From assembly GCA_003242275.1 (NCBI GenBank), contig QGUX01000067.1, positions 1 to 14,177 of the forward strand: a DNA stretch of 14,177 bases. The letters run 5' to 3'. The position numbers and the translations under genes were made by a program. The notes beneath the pieces are model-generated. The model had not been told where the DNA came from, did not search any database, and worked only from the letters and a program-made list of their open reading frames with translations. Positions 1-6,983 of the stretch are shown piece by piece. Numbering within the stretch: position 1 is the first letter of the stretch; each line of letters begins with the position of its first letter. Origin of the DNA: Pseudomonadota bacterium (GTDB lineage Bacteria > Pseudomonadota > Gammaproteobacteria > Steroidobacterales > Steroidobacteraceae).

Positions 1-178
1 CGGCCACCTTCAGGTCATCCCAGGTCTGGTTCGGGAACAGGGCGATGAAGATGTCCGTGTTCTTCGGCACCAGCGTGGCGGCCTCGGCAAGGAACTCCGT
101 GTCCTTGCAGGTCATCTCGATCGAGGCGTTGGCGAGGAGCGCGCGGATCTGCTCGCTGGTTGCGGTCGTTACGGACAT
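1..178 (-). CDS. Methylenetetrahydrofolate reductase-like protein, N-terminal fragment
   Basis: This is the first 59 codons of a gene cut by the left edge. The ATG is at 178, with a good ribosome binding site (GGAGAG) about 9 nt upstream. The visible protein begins MSVTTATSEQIRALL and continues with an ASIEMTCKD stretch and a FIALFPNQTWDDLK stretch. These resemble the first beta strands of the MetF-type TIM barrel (a 'SIE.T..D' strand, then a 'VYIA..P...' strand). Family members reduce 5,10-methylenetetrahydrofolate to 5-methyltetrahydrofolate with a flavin in the cytoplasm. The start lies inside the end of the preceding GloVer gene (10-nt overlap), so translation may be coupled. No FAD-binding residues are in view, and the call rests on recall of the N-terminal pattern only. 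Another TIM-barrel enzyme is possible. Confidence 0.45.
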   Translation of the reverse strand, partial: MSVTTATSEQIRALLANASIEMTCKDTEFLAEAATLVPKNTDIFIALFPNQTWDDLKVA

Positions 179-1809
179 GAGGAACGTCTCTCCTTCAGGA
201 CTTTGCGGAACAGCAGTGACGCTGCGAGCAGCAACCACCACAGGGAAAGGGATCCGGCGCCACCGCCGCCGTCGACGGGCTCGAGCTCGGGCGCCTTGAC
301 GACCACGGCCACCTGGGCCGTGCGCACCATCCGCGGCGTCGCCTCGTCGCCGTCATCGGGTTCGGTGCAGCGGATGCCGTAGGTGTAGGTTGCCGGCTGC
401 GGCTCCAGCGTGGCGCTGCCGGAGACCGTGGTGTCGGCCGGCCAGCCCAGCGAGCCGCCGATCTTCGCGCAGCTCCAGTCCGCCGGGCCGTTCCAGGTGA
501 TGGTCACGCTCTCGCCGAAGGTGATCTCGGAGGCGGAGGCGGACAGCTGCAGCGGCAGCGGGCTGCCATCGGAGACATCGAGCTTCAGGATGGTGCCGGA
601 GCCCACCGGGCCGCCATAGGAATCGAGGTAGTCGTACTGGGTGGCGACATACAGCGTGTCGTACGCGGGCAGGATGCCGGCGAAGGGCGACACGCCATGG
701 GCGTTGATGTTGAACGAATACAGCAGCGTGAAGGTGCCGTCGGGCGCGATGCGCCACGCCGAGCCCTGGTTCATCGCACCGCCGTACTCGGTGGTGCCGT
801 AGATGTTGCCGGTGGCGTCCTGGGTCAGCAGCGAGACCGGGCGCGCGCCGTCGAACGAGGCGCCGGCGAAGGAGTGCAGCACGGTGATCTCGCCGTCGCG
901 CGTGAAGCGGAACACGGTGCCGTGGCCGTGCTGGCCGCCCTGGTAGGTGGTGCCGTAGAAGTTGTTGTCCGCGCCGAGCAGCAGACCCGCGCGCGGATCG
1001 GCGCCGGTGGAGTTGGTGGCCACGCCGTTGCGGAACCGGCCCAGCTCGGGGAACGAATACAGCACCTCGTGGTCGCCGGAGAGGGAGATGCGGTAGATGG
1101 TGCCGCGGTTGCCCGAGCCACCCTTCATGGTGGTGCCGTACAGGTAACCGTCCTGGCCGTCGACGAGGTCGCCCTCGGGGTTCTCGCCGTTGCCGCCGTT
1201 GAACTCGAGCAGCACGGTGAAGTTCGTGCCGTCCTTGGCAATGCGATAGATGGTGCCCTTGCGGGTCTGGCCGCCGTACAGCGTGGTGCCGTACAGGTTG
1301 CCGTCCGGTCCTTCGATGACGCCGGTGTAGGGACGCTCGGGCGCCGGATGGCCGCCACCGAACTTGTGCAGCACCGTGAACTCGCCCTCGAGGGTGACCC
1401 GGAACAGCGTGCCCAGGCCCTCCCCGCCACCGATGAAAGTGACGCCGTATAGGTGACCGTCGCTGGCCTGGATGAGGCGCGACCACACGCTCACGCCCTC
1501 GCTGCCGTTGTCGGCCAGCGCGTACAGCGTGGAGAGCTCGCCGCCCGGGGTCAGCCGGCCGATCGCGCCGGCGCCCTTGCCGCCGCCGGTGGTGCCGAAA
1601 TAGATGTTGCCGTCGTCAGCGAGCAGCAGCGCGCCGCGCACGTTGCGGGGCGGATTCTCGATGTCGCCGGGGGCCGCCAGCGACACCACGGGAATGGCGT
1701 TGCTGATCGCGTGCTGCTCCTGCGCGGCAGCCGGCCGAGGGCCGGCCCCGAGGGCCAGCGCAAGCGGTATCAGTGCGGCAAGCCGCCGCAGATGGGCGAA
1801 GGACTGCAT
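169..1809 (-). CDS. Secreted GloVer tandem-repeat protein with Ig-like domain and GlyGly-CTERM-like tail
   Basis: The product is 546 residues. It has a signal peptide (basic MQSFAHLRR, hydrophobic core 11-22, likely AAAQ cleavage near 30). Seven copies of a 50-61-residue repeat follow, each with a Y-x-G-T-T-x-x-G-G core, at about 70, 121, 173, 224, 285, 337 and 387. Each core is followed by a GT(I/V)(Y/F)R(I/F) strand and a (T/E)VL(Y/H)xF strand. This is the TIGR03803 'GloVer' repeat, probably a beta-propeller. The seventh copy is degenerate. Residues about 420-505 look like an Ig-like domain with one Cys pair (447, 481). The end has a GGGGAG linker (514-519), a hydrophobic helix and a basic RKVLKERR tail, as in GlyGly-CTERM rhombosortase substrates. 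The ATG at 1809 was chosen because it begins the signal peptide and has a GGGGTGG site upstream; the frame stays open further upstream only as a shadow of the permease gene. No enzymatic role is known for this repeat. Confidence 0.88.
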   Translation of the reverse strand: MQSFAHLRRLAALIPLALALGAGPRPAAAQEQHAISNAIPVVSLAAPGDIENPPRNVRGALLLADDGNIYFGTTGGGKGAGAIGRLTPGGELSTLYALADNGSEGVSVWSRLIQASDGHLYGVTFIGGGEGLGTLFRVTLEGEFTVLHKFGGGHPAPERPYTGVIEGPDGNLYGTTLYGGQTRKGTIYRIAKDGTNFTVLLEFNGGNGENPEGDLVDGQDGYLYGTTMKGGSGNRGTIYRISLSGDHEVLYSFPELGRFRNGVATNSTGADPRAGLLLGADNNFYGTTYQGGQHGHGTVFRFTRDGEITVLHSFAGASFDGARPVSLLTQDATGNIYGTTEYGGAMNQGSAWRIAPDGTFTLLYSFNINAHGVSPFAGILPAYDTLYVATQYDYLDSYGGPVGSGTILKLDVSDGSPLPLQLSASASEITFGESVTITWNGPADWSCAKIGGSLGWPADTTVSGSATLEPQPATYTYGIRCTEPDDGDEATPRMVRTAQVAVVVKAPELEPVDGGGGAGSLSLWWLLLAASLLFRKVLKERRSSCP

Positions 1810-1838
1810 GGATTCACCACCCCGGGGGTAGCGGAGGA

Positions 1839-1847
1839 TTACAGCAC
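1839..1847 (-). promoter_or_regulatory. Possible extended -10 promoter for the GloVer gene
   Basis: On the minus strand the 68-nt gap between the permease stop and the GloVer start contains TGC followed directly by TGTAAT. This matches 5 of 6 bases of the sigma-70 -10 box with an extended -10 TG. No convincing -35 is present 16-18 nt upstream (the bases there are CTTCCC). Initiation would fall about 22 nt before the ATG, leaving room for the ribosome binding site. A GC-rich GGCCC...GGGCC pair (1849-1853 with 1871-1875) precedes it and could weaken read-through from the transporter operon. Confidence 0.3.
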
Positions 1848-1877
1848 AGGCCCGCCGCCCGCGGGAAGCTGGGCCGG

Positions 1878-3143
1878 TCATTCGTAACGGAGCGCGTCGA
1901 TGGGGGCCAGGCCCGCGGCCTTGCTGGCCGGCAGGATCCCGAAAACCATGCCGATCAGCATCGAGAACAGGCAGGAACCGGCCACGGCCCACCAGGGCAC
2001 GGCCGGCGACGGGAAGTTCGCGATCATGGCCGCCACCGCGTAGGCCAGCGCAAAGCCCAGCACCATGCCGATCAGGCCGCCGATCACGGCCAGGACCATT
2101 GCCTCGATCAGGAACTGCAGCATGATGAAACGCCGCGGCGCGCCCAGCGCCTTGGCGATGCCGATCTCGCGGGTGCGCTCGGTGACCGACACCAGCATGA
2201 TGTTCATGATGCCGATGCCGCCCACCAGCAGCGAGATGCCGACGATGCCGGCCACCACGGCGGTGATGGTGCGGGTGATGGTGTTGAAGGTGTTGATGAA
2301 GGTGTCGGCGGACTCGACGGTGAAGTCCTCGGGCTGGTCCGGCTGCAGGCCGTGCGCGCGGCGGAGCACGGCGATGACCTGCTGCTTCACGTTCGAGACG
2401 AGGTCCGGATCGTCCACGGTGAAGGTGATGGAGATGTCCGGTCGCGCCACCGCGGTGCCGAAGGCCAGCGCCGTCTGGTAGGGCATCACCAGGAAGGAGT
2501 CCTGGTTGAAGCCCAGCACCTCGCCGCGCGGCTCCATCACGCCCACGACCTTGAACCACTCGGTGCCGATCTGCACGAACTCGCCCTCGGGGCGCTCGGG
2601 CAGCTCCAGGTCCTTGCGCACCTGCTCGCCGAGCACCACCACGCGGCGGCGGCTGGCATCGTCGCTGGGCGTGAGGAAGCGGCCGCTCTTCGGGTAGAGC
2701 TGCTGCACGTCCATCAGCGAGGCGGTGGTGCCGATGAACTGGCCGCTGGCGGTGTTGCCGCGGTAGCTGGCCTGCCCCACGGGCACCGGCACCATGGGCG
2801 TGAGGTTCGAGATGCCGTCGATGCGCAGCTTGAGCTCGTCGACGTCGGTGGCGCGCAGGCGGTTGATCTGGCCGCGCAGGCGGTCCTCCTGCGGCGTGAA
2901 GGAGCGCACGGTGAGCGTGGTGGAGCCCAGGCCCTCGAACTGCTGGGAGATGGAGCTGGACATGCCCTGCACCAGCGCGATCACGCAGATCACCGAGGCC
3001 ACGCCGATGATGATGCCCAGCATGGTGAGGAAGCTGCGCATGCGGTGCGCGCGGATCGCCGACACCGCCGAGCGCAGGCACTCCTGCAGCGCGTAGATCA
3101 GGCGGCTGGCGGCGCCGGCGTCCTCGATCACCTCGTCGATCAT
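1878..3143 (-). CDS. ABC transporter permease, MacB/FtsX family (YknZ-like)
   Basis: This is the 421-residue membrane subunit of a type VII (MacB-like) ABC transporter. The first membrane helix is at about 38-59, preceded by the family-typical short amphipathic region and RAHRMRSFLTMLGIIIG. A periplasmic MacB_PCD domain spans about 60-285. The FtsX domain has three helices at about 293-317, 343-372 and 385-405. The stretch GIMNIMLVSVTERTREIGI followed by KALGA (about 311-334) is the conserved cytoplasmic coupling region of MacB/LolC-type permeases. Unlike MacB itself, the ATPase is encoded separately, as in YknYZ. The ATG at 3143 was chosen because it overlaps the ATPase stop as ATGA and starts the conserved N-terminus; an in-frame upstream ATG lies inside the ATPase gene. 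Such permeases do not move substrate through the membrane but drive a periplasmic partner mechanically. The substrate cannot be told from the sequence. Confidence 0.95.
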   Translation of the reverse strand: MIDEVIEDAGAASRLIYALQECLRSAVSAIRAHRMRSFLTMLGIIIGVASVICVIALVQGMSSSISQQFEGLGSTTLTVRSFTPQEDRLRGQINRLRATDVDELKLRIDGISNLTPMVPVPVGQASYRGNTASGQFIGTTASLMDVQQLYPKSGRFLTPSDDASRRRVVVLGEQVRKDLELPERPEGEFVQIGTEWFKVVGVMEPRGEVLGFNQDSFLVMPYQTALAFGTAVARPDISITFTVDDPDLVSNVKQQVIAVLRRAHGLQPDQPEDFTVESADTFINTFNTITRTITAVVAGIVGISLLVGGIGIMNIMLVSVTERTREIGIAKALGAPRRFIMLQFLIEAMVLAVIGGLIGMVLGFALAYAVAAMIANFPSPAVPWWAVAGSCLFSMLIGMVFGILPASKAAGLAPIDALRYE

Positions 3144-3814
3144 TGCCGCACGTCCTCGACGATGCGCCCGTCGTGCAGCCGTACCTGCCGGAGGCAATTG
3201 GCCGCCACGCCCGGGTCATGGGTGACGATGACCACGGTCTGGCCTTCCGCGTGCAGCTGCTTGAACAGGTCGATGATCTCGCGCGCGGTGCGGCTGTCGA
3301 GGTTGCCGGTGGGCTCGTCCGCCAGCAGCAGCTCGGGACGGCCCACCAGCGCGCGCGCCACGGCCACGCGCTGGCGCTGGCCGCCGGACATCTCGTTCGG
3401 GCGGTGCCCCATGCGGTCGGCCAGCCCCACGCGCTCCAGCGCCGCGCGCGCGTGCGCCCGGCGCTTCGAGGGCGAGATGCCGCGGTAGATCAGCGGCTGG
3501 GCCACGTTGTCCAGCGCGGTCATGCGCGGCATCAGGTAGAAGTTCTGGAACACGAAGCCGATCTTGCGGTTGCGCACCGAGGCCAGCTTCTCCTCGTCGA
3601 GGCCGGCGACTTCCTCGCCGTCCAGGCGGTAGCGTCCGGACGTGGGCGTGTCGAGGCAGCCCAGGATGTTCATCAGCGTGGACTTGCCCGAGCCCGACGG
3701 GCCGGTGAGCGCAAGGAACTCGTTGCGCCCGATGGTCAGGTCGATGCCGCCCAGCGCCTGGTACGCCACGCCGCCAAGCTGGTAGACCTTGGTGATGCCG
3801 GAGAGCTCGATCAC
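3140..3814 (-). CDS. ABC transporter ATPase, MacB/LolD class (YknY-like)
   Basis: This is a 224-residue single nucleotide-binding domain with every ABC motif in place: Walker A GPSGSGKST (38-46), Q-loop Gln90, signature MSGGQRQR (142-149), Walker B LLLADE (162-167) with the following PTGNLD D-loop, and switch His199. The length is typical of LolD/MacB-class subunits, and PTGNLD is common in this class. The start is a GTG at 3814, embedded in the stop of the MFP gene (GTGA), and gives the standard 'IEL..ITKVY' N-terminus. The open frame extends upstream but codes Arg-rich shadow there. It overlaps the permease by 4 nt (ATGA), so subunits are probably made by coupled translation. It powers the permease encoded next. 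Confidence 0.97.
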   Translation of the reverse strand: MIELSGITKVYQLGGVAYQALGGIDLTIGRNEFLALTGPSGSGKSTLMNILGCLDTPTSGRYRLDGEEVAGLDEEKLASVRNRKIGFVFQNFYLMPRMTALDNVAQPLIYRGISPSKRRAHARAALERVGLADRMGHRPNEMSGGQRQRVAVARALVGRPELLLADEPTGNLDSRTAREIIDLFKQLHAEGQTVVIVTHDPGVAANCLRQVRLHDGRIVEDVRQ

Positions 3815-5028
3815 GGGTCGGCGGCGGGGGGGTTGCCGGGCGGGGCGTCGGCCGCCGCTGCCATCTCCTCGACGCGGTCGCCGTCGCGCAGGAAGCGCAG
3901 CTCGCGCGCCGGCCCCACCGCGATGCGCTCGCCCACGGTCACGCCGCGGGTCACGGCGATCCATGCGTCGTCGGCGATGCCCACGTCGACAGTGCGCTGC
4001 GAGGCCTTGCCGTCGCGGATCACGAACACGCTGGCGCGCGCCGGCTCATCGCGGGTCTGTCCTTCCTCGTACCTCACCGCCTGCACCGGCACGGCCGTTA
4101 CGGGCCGCGCATCGCTGGCGCGGGTGGAGATCTCGGCCCGGCAGCTCATGCCGGTGTGGAACCTGAGCTCGGGCGTGGCGTTCAGCCGGATCTTCACCGG
4201 ATAGCTCTTGCCCTGCCCCTGCACCTGGCGCGGCGAGACGGCCACGGTCTCGACCACGCCCTCCCAGGATTCCTCGGGGAAGGCGGCCGGCACGATCCTG
4301 GCGGTCTGCCCCGGCACCACGCGCGCCACGTCGGTCTCATTGACGTTGACCTCGGCGTACATGTTCGAGGTGTCGGCGATGGTCAGGAGGTCCGAGCCGG
4401 CGATGCTGGTGGCGCTGGGCACGGCGGTCTCGCCGAGCTTGATCACCAGCTGCGTGACGCGCCCGTCGATGGGCGCGCGCAGCACGGTCTTGGCGAGCTG
4501 CTCGCGGGCCTGCGCGAGCTGCGCCTCGGTCTGCGAGGCCATCTCCATCGAGCTGTTGAGCTCGACCCGGGCCTGGTCGCGCTGCGAGCGCACCTCGTCG
4601 TAGGTATTGGCGTCGATGACGCCCGACTCGCGCAGCTGCTGGTAGCGGCGCCACTTGGTCTCGATGGTCTCGGCCGCGACGCGCGCGCGTTCGATGGCCA
4701 GGCGCGACTGGCGCAGGCCCGCCTCCAGCGCATCCACCTGCGCCTGCAGCGTGGCCGGGTCGAGGCGCAGCAGCACCTCACCCCTCTTCACCATGTCGCC
4801 TTCCTTGACCAGCAGCTCGGCGACGCGTCCCATCACCTCGGTGCGGATGCTGATCTCGGTCTGGTAGGTAAGGCTGCCGGAGGCGAGCACGGTGGGCGTG
4901 ATCACGCGCTCCTCCACCGCGCCGACCTCGATGCGCTTGGCGTCGCCGCCGCGCTTCTGCACCACCACCAGCAGCACGATGGCTGCCGCGACCCCGACGA
5001 GGGTCAGAATCCTGCCCGTACGGCTCAT
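3811..5028 (-). CDS. Periplasmic membrane fusion protein, HlyD/MacA family (YknX-like)
   Basis: This 405-residue adaptor has one N-terminal membrane helix (about 7-24). The first lipoyl half-motif is at about 62-90 (V..LLVKEGDMVKRGEVLLRLD). A long alpha-hairpin coiled coil runs about 92-182, and the second lipoyl half starts at about 183 (VLRAPIDGRV). A beta-barrel (about 220-305) and a membrane-proximal domain (about 306-385) follow, then a Pro/Ala-rich end. This is the domain order of MacA, the adaptor linking a MacB-type pump to an outer-membrane channel. No TolC-like gene lies in the window, so a channel encoded elsewhere would be needed if it exports across the outer membrane. The ATG at 5028 was chosen because it gives the short basic lead before the helix and lies 2 nt after the Yip1 gene stop. 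The 3' end overlaps the ATPase start. Confidence 0.94.
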   Translation of the reverse strand: MSRTGRILTLVGVAAAIVLLVVVQKRGGDAKRIEVGAVEERVITPTVLASGSLTYQTEISIRTEVMGRVAELLVKEGDMVKRGEVLLRLDPATLQAQVDALEAGLRQSRLAIERARVAAETIETKWRRYQQLRESGVIDANTYDEVRSQRDQARVELNSSMEMASQTEAQLAQAREQLAKTVLRAPIDGRVTQLVIKLGETAVPSATSIAGSDLLTIADTSNMYAEVNVNETDVARVVPGQTARIVPAAFPEESWEGVVETVAVSPRQVQGQGKSYPVKIRLNATPELRFHTGMSCRAEISTRASDARPVTAVPVQAVRYEEGQTRDEPARASVFVIRDGKASQRTVDVGIADDAWIAVTRGVTVGERIAVGPARELRFLRDGDRVEEMAAAADAPPGNPPAADP

Positions 5029-5030
5029 GT

Positions 5031-5732
5031 CTACCTCAGCGCGAAGAAGGCCCAGATGCCGTAGACCAGCACGAACGGCAGCGCGGCGAAGATGGTGCTG
5101 AACACCCAGCTCCGGCCGGACCACACGCGCACGCCGAACACGGCCAGGAACAGCGACAGGAACTGCGGCAGGTTGATCGAGGTGAACAGTGCGTAGCCCG
5201 GTTCGCCCGCCTCCCGGTGCAGCAGCAGGGCATTGAGCGACAGCGGCTGCAGGTCGCCCTGGCTGATCTGGTTCGAGGAAGCCGTCAGCAGCACCACCGC
5301 CGAGGCCAGCGCCACGATCAGGGTCGGGGTGGTGGTCCACGCCGTCATCGCCAGCCAGTGCCGGTAGCTGCGGTCCACGCCGGTGATCTTGCCGGCGACG
5401 AGGTAGTACAGGCCGGACAGCAGTATGATGATCGCCAGCACGAGCACCGTGCCGATGGCGCCGGTGACCATGCTCACGCCGCGCGTTTCGGCGGCCCGGG
5501 CGGCGAGACGCTCGATCTCGGCCGAGGTCAGGTTGCGCGTCAGGGCGCTGCTGCGCAGCTGCAGGTCGGTGAGCCACTCGAGGTCGACCACGGCCGTGTA
5601 CCAGACATTGATGACGACGAGCGACAGCGCGACCAGCAGGAACGGCCACAGGAAGCGCGGCCGCTGGTCGAGTTCCGTGAAGGCCCTGCGCGGCTCGAAC
5701 GCAAGCGCCTGCAGGACGGCGAAGTTGTTCAT
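5031..5732 (-). CDS. Yip1-family integral membrane protein (YknW-like), first gene of exporter operon
   Basis: The product is a 233-residue polytopic protein with about five hydrophobic segments (about 27-46, 88-114, 124-150, 185-203, 211-231). The first cytoplasmic stretch (LQALAFEPRRAFTELDQRPRF) has the 'P...F..L...P.' pattern of Yip1-domain proteins. Position supports the call: it heads an operon in which MFP, ATPase and permease follow with gaps of 2, -4 and -4 nt. In Bacillus subtilis the Yip1 protein YknW occupies the same place and is needed for assembly of YknXYZ. The ATG at 5732 has a G-rich ribosome binding site (AAGGGGGA) about 11 nt upstream. No catalytic residues are evident; a chaperone or assembly role is inferred from context. 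Confidence 0.82.
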   Translation of the reverse strand: MNNFAVLQALAFEPRRAFTELDQRPRFLWPFLLVALSLVVINVWYTAVVDLEWLTDLQLRSSALTRNLTSAEIERLAARAAETRGVSMVTGAIGTVLVLAIIILLSGLYYLVAGKITGVDRSYRHWLAMTAWTTTPTLIVALASAVVLLTASSNQISQGDLQPLSLNALLLHREAGEPGYALFTSINLPQFLSLFLAVFGVRVWSGRSWVFSTIFAALPFVLVYGIWAFFALR

Positions 5733-5772
5733 GGGCCCCCGATCCCCCTTCTGAACTTGAGGCTCTTGTGGT

Positions 5773-5793
5773 CCGGGCGGGATAGTCGCCCGG
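5773..5793. promoter_or_regulatory. Perfect 7-bp inverted repeat in the divergent promoter region
   Basis: CCGGGCG and CGCCCGG flank a 7-nt GGATAGT spacer, between the divergent Yip1 operon and sigma-factor gene. It lies 41 nt upstream of the Yip1 start, so it could form a 5'-leader hairpin of that transcript. It could equally be an operator for a dimeric regulator. No T-run follows on either strand, so an intrinsic terminator is unlikely. I could not place confident -35/-10 boxes for either gene. Confidence 0.4.
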
Positions 5794-5833
5794 CAGCGGT
5801 GATTCTTACAGCCAAGGGGTCGTATTGTAAGGA

Positions 5834-5847
5834 CCGGCTCCAGCCGG
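5834..5847 (+). promoter_or_regulatory. Hairpin next to the sigma-factor ribosome binding site
   Basis: CCGGCT and AGCCGG form a perfect inverted repeat separated by CC; as RNA this is CCGGC, a TCCA loop and GCCGG. Its 3' arm runs into GGGGA (5846-5850), the only Shine-Dalgarno-like sequence before the sigma-factor ATG at 5865. Folding would partly hide that site, so a translational brake on the sigma factor is possible. It could alternatively be a DNA operator. Confidence 0.35.
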
Positions 5848-5864
5848 GGACTATTGATTGCCAC

Positions 5865-6371
5865 ATGGTAGACCCGGACCGCGAACGTCGCTTCCTGGCC
5901 CTGCTGAACGCCAACCTGCCGGCCCTGAGCCGCCTCGCGGGCAGCTACGTGCGCAGCGCGGCCGAGCGCGAGGACCTGCTGCAGGACATCGCGCTGGCGC
6001 TGTGGCAGGCCCTGCCGCGCTTCCGGGGCGAGTGCTCGGAGCGCACCTTCCTGTTCCGTATCGCCCATAACCACTGCATCGACCACATCACCCGCCGCCG
6101 CCCCATGGCCTCGCTGCAGGAGCTGGAGCTCGACCCGGTGGACGGGCAGGCTTCGATCGAGACCCGCCTGAACGAGCAGCAGGACTCGGCCCGCCTGATG
6201 GAGGCGGTCCGGCGCCTGCCCCTGATCCAGCGCCAGGTGGTGGTGCTGGCCCTCGAGGACATGGATTACTCGGAAATCGCCCAGGTCCTGGGCATTACCG
6301 AGAACAACGTGGGGGTACGCCTCAACCGGGCGCGCGCGACCCTGCGTAAACTGATGGGAGAATGCCCATGA
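5865..6371 (+). CDS. ECF-type RNA polymerase sigma factor
   Basis: This is a 168-residue two-domain sigma-70 family protein. Region 2 (about 10-80) contains the DLLQDIALALWQALPRFRG core-binding stretch and FLFRIAHNHCIDHITRRR (63-80), which corresponds to -10 recognition. Region 4 (about 108-165) has the LPLIQRQVVVLALEDMDYSEIAQVLG start and a helix-turn-helix ending in NNVGVRLNRARATLRK. There is no region 1 or 3 and no extra C-terminal domain, so it is a minimal ECF factor. The ATG at 5865 begins the conserved N-terminus; its GGGGA site is unusually distant (14 nt). The open frame extends far upstream only as a shadow of the Yip1 gene. The 3' end overlaps the next gene as ATGA, pointing to a co-expressed partner. 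It is transcribed divergently from the exporter operon, an obvious candidate target. Confidence 0.95.
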   Translation: MVDPDRERRFLALLNANLPALSRLAGSYVRSAAEREDLLQDIALALWQALPRFRGECSERTFLFRIAHNHCIDHITRRRPMASLQELELDPVDGQASIETRLNEQQDSARLMEAVRRLPLIQRQVVVLALEDMDYSEIAQVLGITENNVGVRLNRARATLRKLMGECP

Positions 6372-6949
6372 ACGCCCAACCGGACTTCGGAGCGCTGAAG
6401 CGCCAGTGGCAGTCGGCCGCCCCGCCTCTGCCCGACATCGCCGCGCTGCGCGAGCGGGTCAGCGCCGACACGAAGGCGCACTGGCGGGCGCTGTTCTTCG
6501 TGATGGCGCTGACGGTGCTGATCCTGGCCGGCTCGCTGGCCTATGCGCTGCGCAGCCCCAACGAGGGCGCGTGGCTCAGCTTCGGCTTCTCCACCCTGTT
6601 CGCCACGCTGGTGTGGTCGGTGGCGCTGTGGATGTCGCGCGGCACGTGGCGGCCGCGGGATGACACCATCGCCGCCGCGCTCGACCTGTCGATCCGCCGC
6701 TGCCACTCGATGATCCTGGCCGCCCCGGTGGGCATCGCGCTGTACGTGCTGGGCCTGGTGGGCTCGCTGGCCTGGAAGGACCGGCTGTTCGGGGTGGACT
6801 GGTCCACCTTGCTCGGTACCCCGGCGATGATCGTGGCGGGCTGGATCGGCGCCCCCCTCTACGCCGCCGGCATGCTGTGGAACGCCCGCCGGCAGCGCGC
6901 GCGGCTGAAGGTGCTGATCGAACTCAAGCGCCAGCTCTTCGAAGGCTGA
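6368..6949 (+). CDS. Four-helix membrane protein, candidate anti-sigma partner
   Basis: The product is 193 residues with a cytoplasmic N-terminus of about 40 residues (FGALKRQWQSAAPPLPDIAALRERV). Four predicted helices follow at about 41-61, 69-89, 115-136 and 150-171, then a basic, helical C-terminal tail (RRQRARLKVLIELKRQL). I do not recognise the family from motifs. It has no HxxxCxxC zinc motif of ZAS-type anti-sigma factors. The ATGA overlap with the ECF sigma gene and the short N-terminal helical segment before the membrane domain suggest a membrane-bound regulator of that sigma factor; this is inference. The ATG at 6368 is preferred over one 6 nt earlier because GGGAG (6356-6360) then sits 7 nt away. 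Confidence 0.85.
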   Translation: MNAQPDFGALKRQWQSAAPPLPDIAALRERVSADTKAHWRALFFVMALTVLILAGSLAYALRSPNEGAWLSFGFSTLFATLVWSVALWMSRGTWRPRDDTIAAALDLSIRRCHSMILAAPVGIALYVLGLVGSLAWKDRLFGVDWSTLLGTPAMIVAGWIGAPLYAAGMLWNARRQRARLKVLIELKRQLFEG

Positions 6950-6983
6950 CACGGGCAGCCGGGGGCGCTACCCTCGGAAAGTG

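Noticed and set aside
697..1452. Plus-strand frame and the recurring 'tggtgccgta' pattern every 150 or so bases, considered as a CRISPR-like or other DNA repeat.
   Set aside because: The pattern is the codons for the Y-G-T-T core of the GloVer protein repeats. Spacing is about 150-180 bp, with no conserved 25-40 bp repeat.
1810..3219. The long minus-strand frame upstream of the GloVer start, as a 1016-residue fusion protein.
   Set aside because: That part is Arg/His/Gly-rich out-of-frame translation of the permease gene. The signal peptide and ribosome binding site mark the true start at 1809.
1773..3488. Long plus-strand open frame of 571 codons opposite the transporter genes.
   Set aside because: It is rich in His, Asp, Gln and Arg, the usual antisense shadow in GC-rich DNA. 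The opposite strand holds clear ABC transporter genes.
5800..5830. A -35/-10 promoter for the sigma gene (CTTACA and TATTGT).
   Set aside because: The spacer would be only 12 nt, too short for sigma-70.
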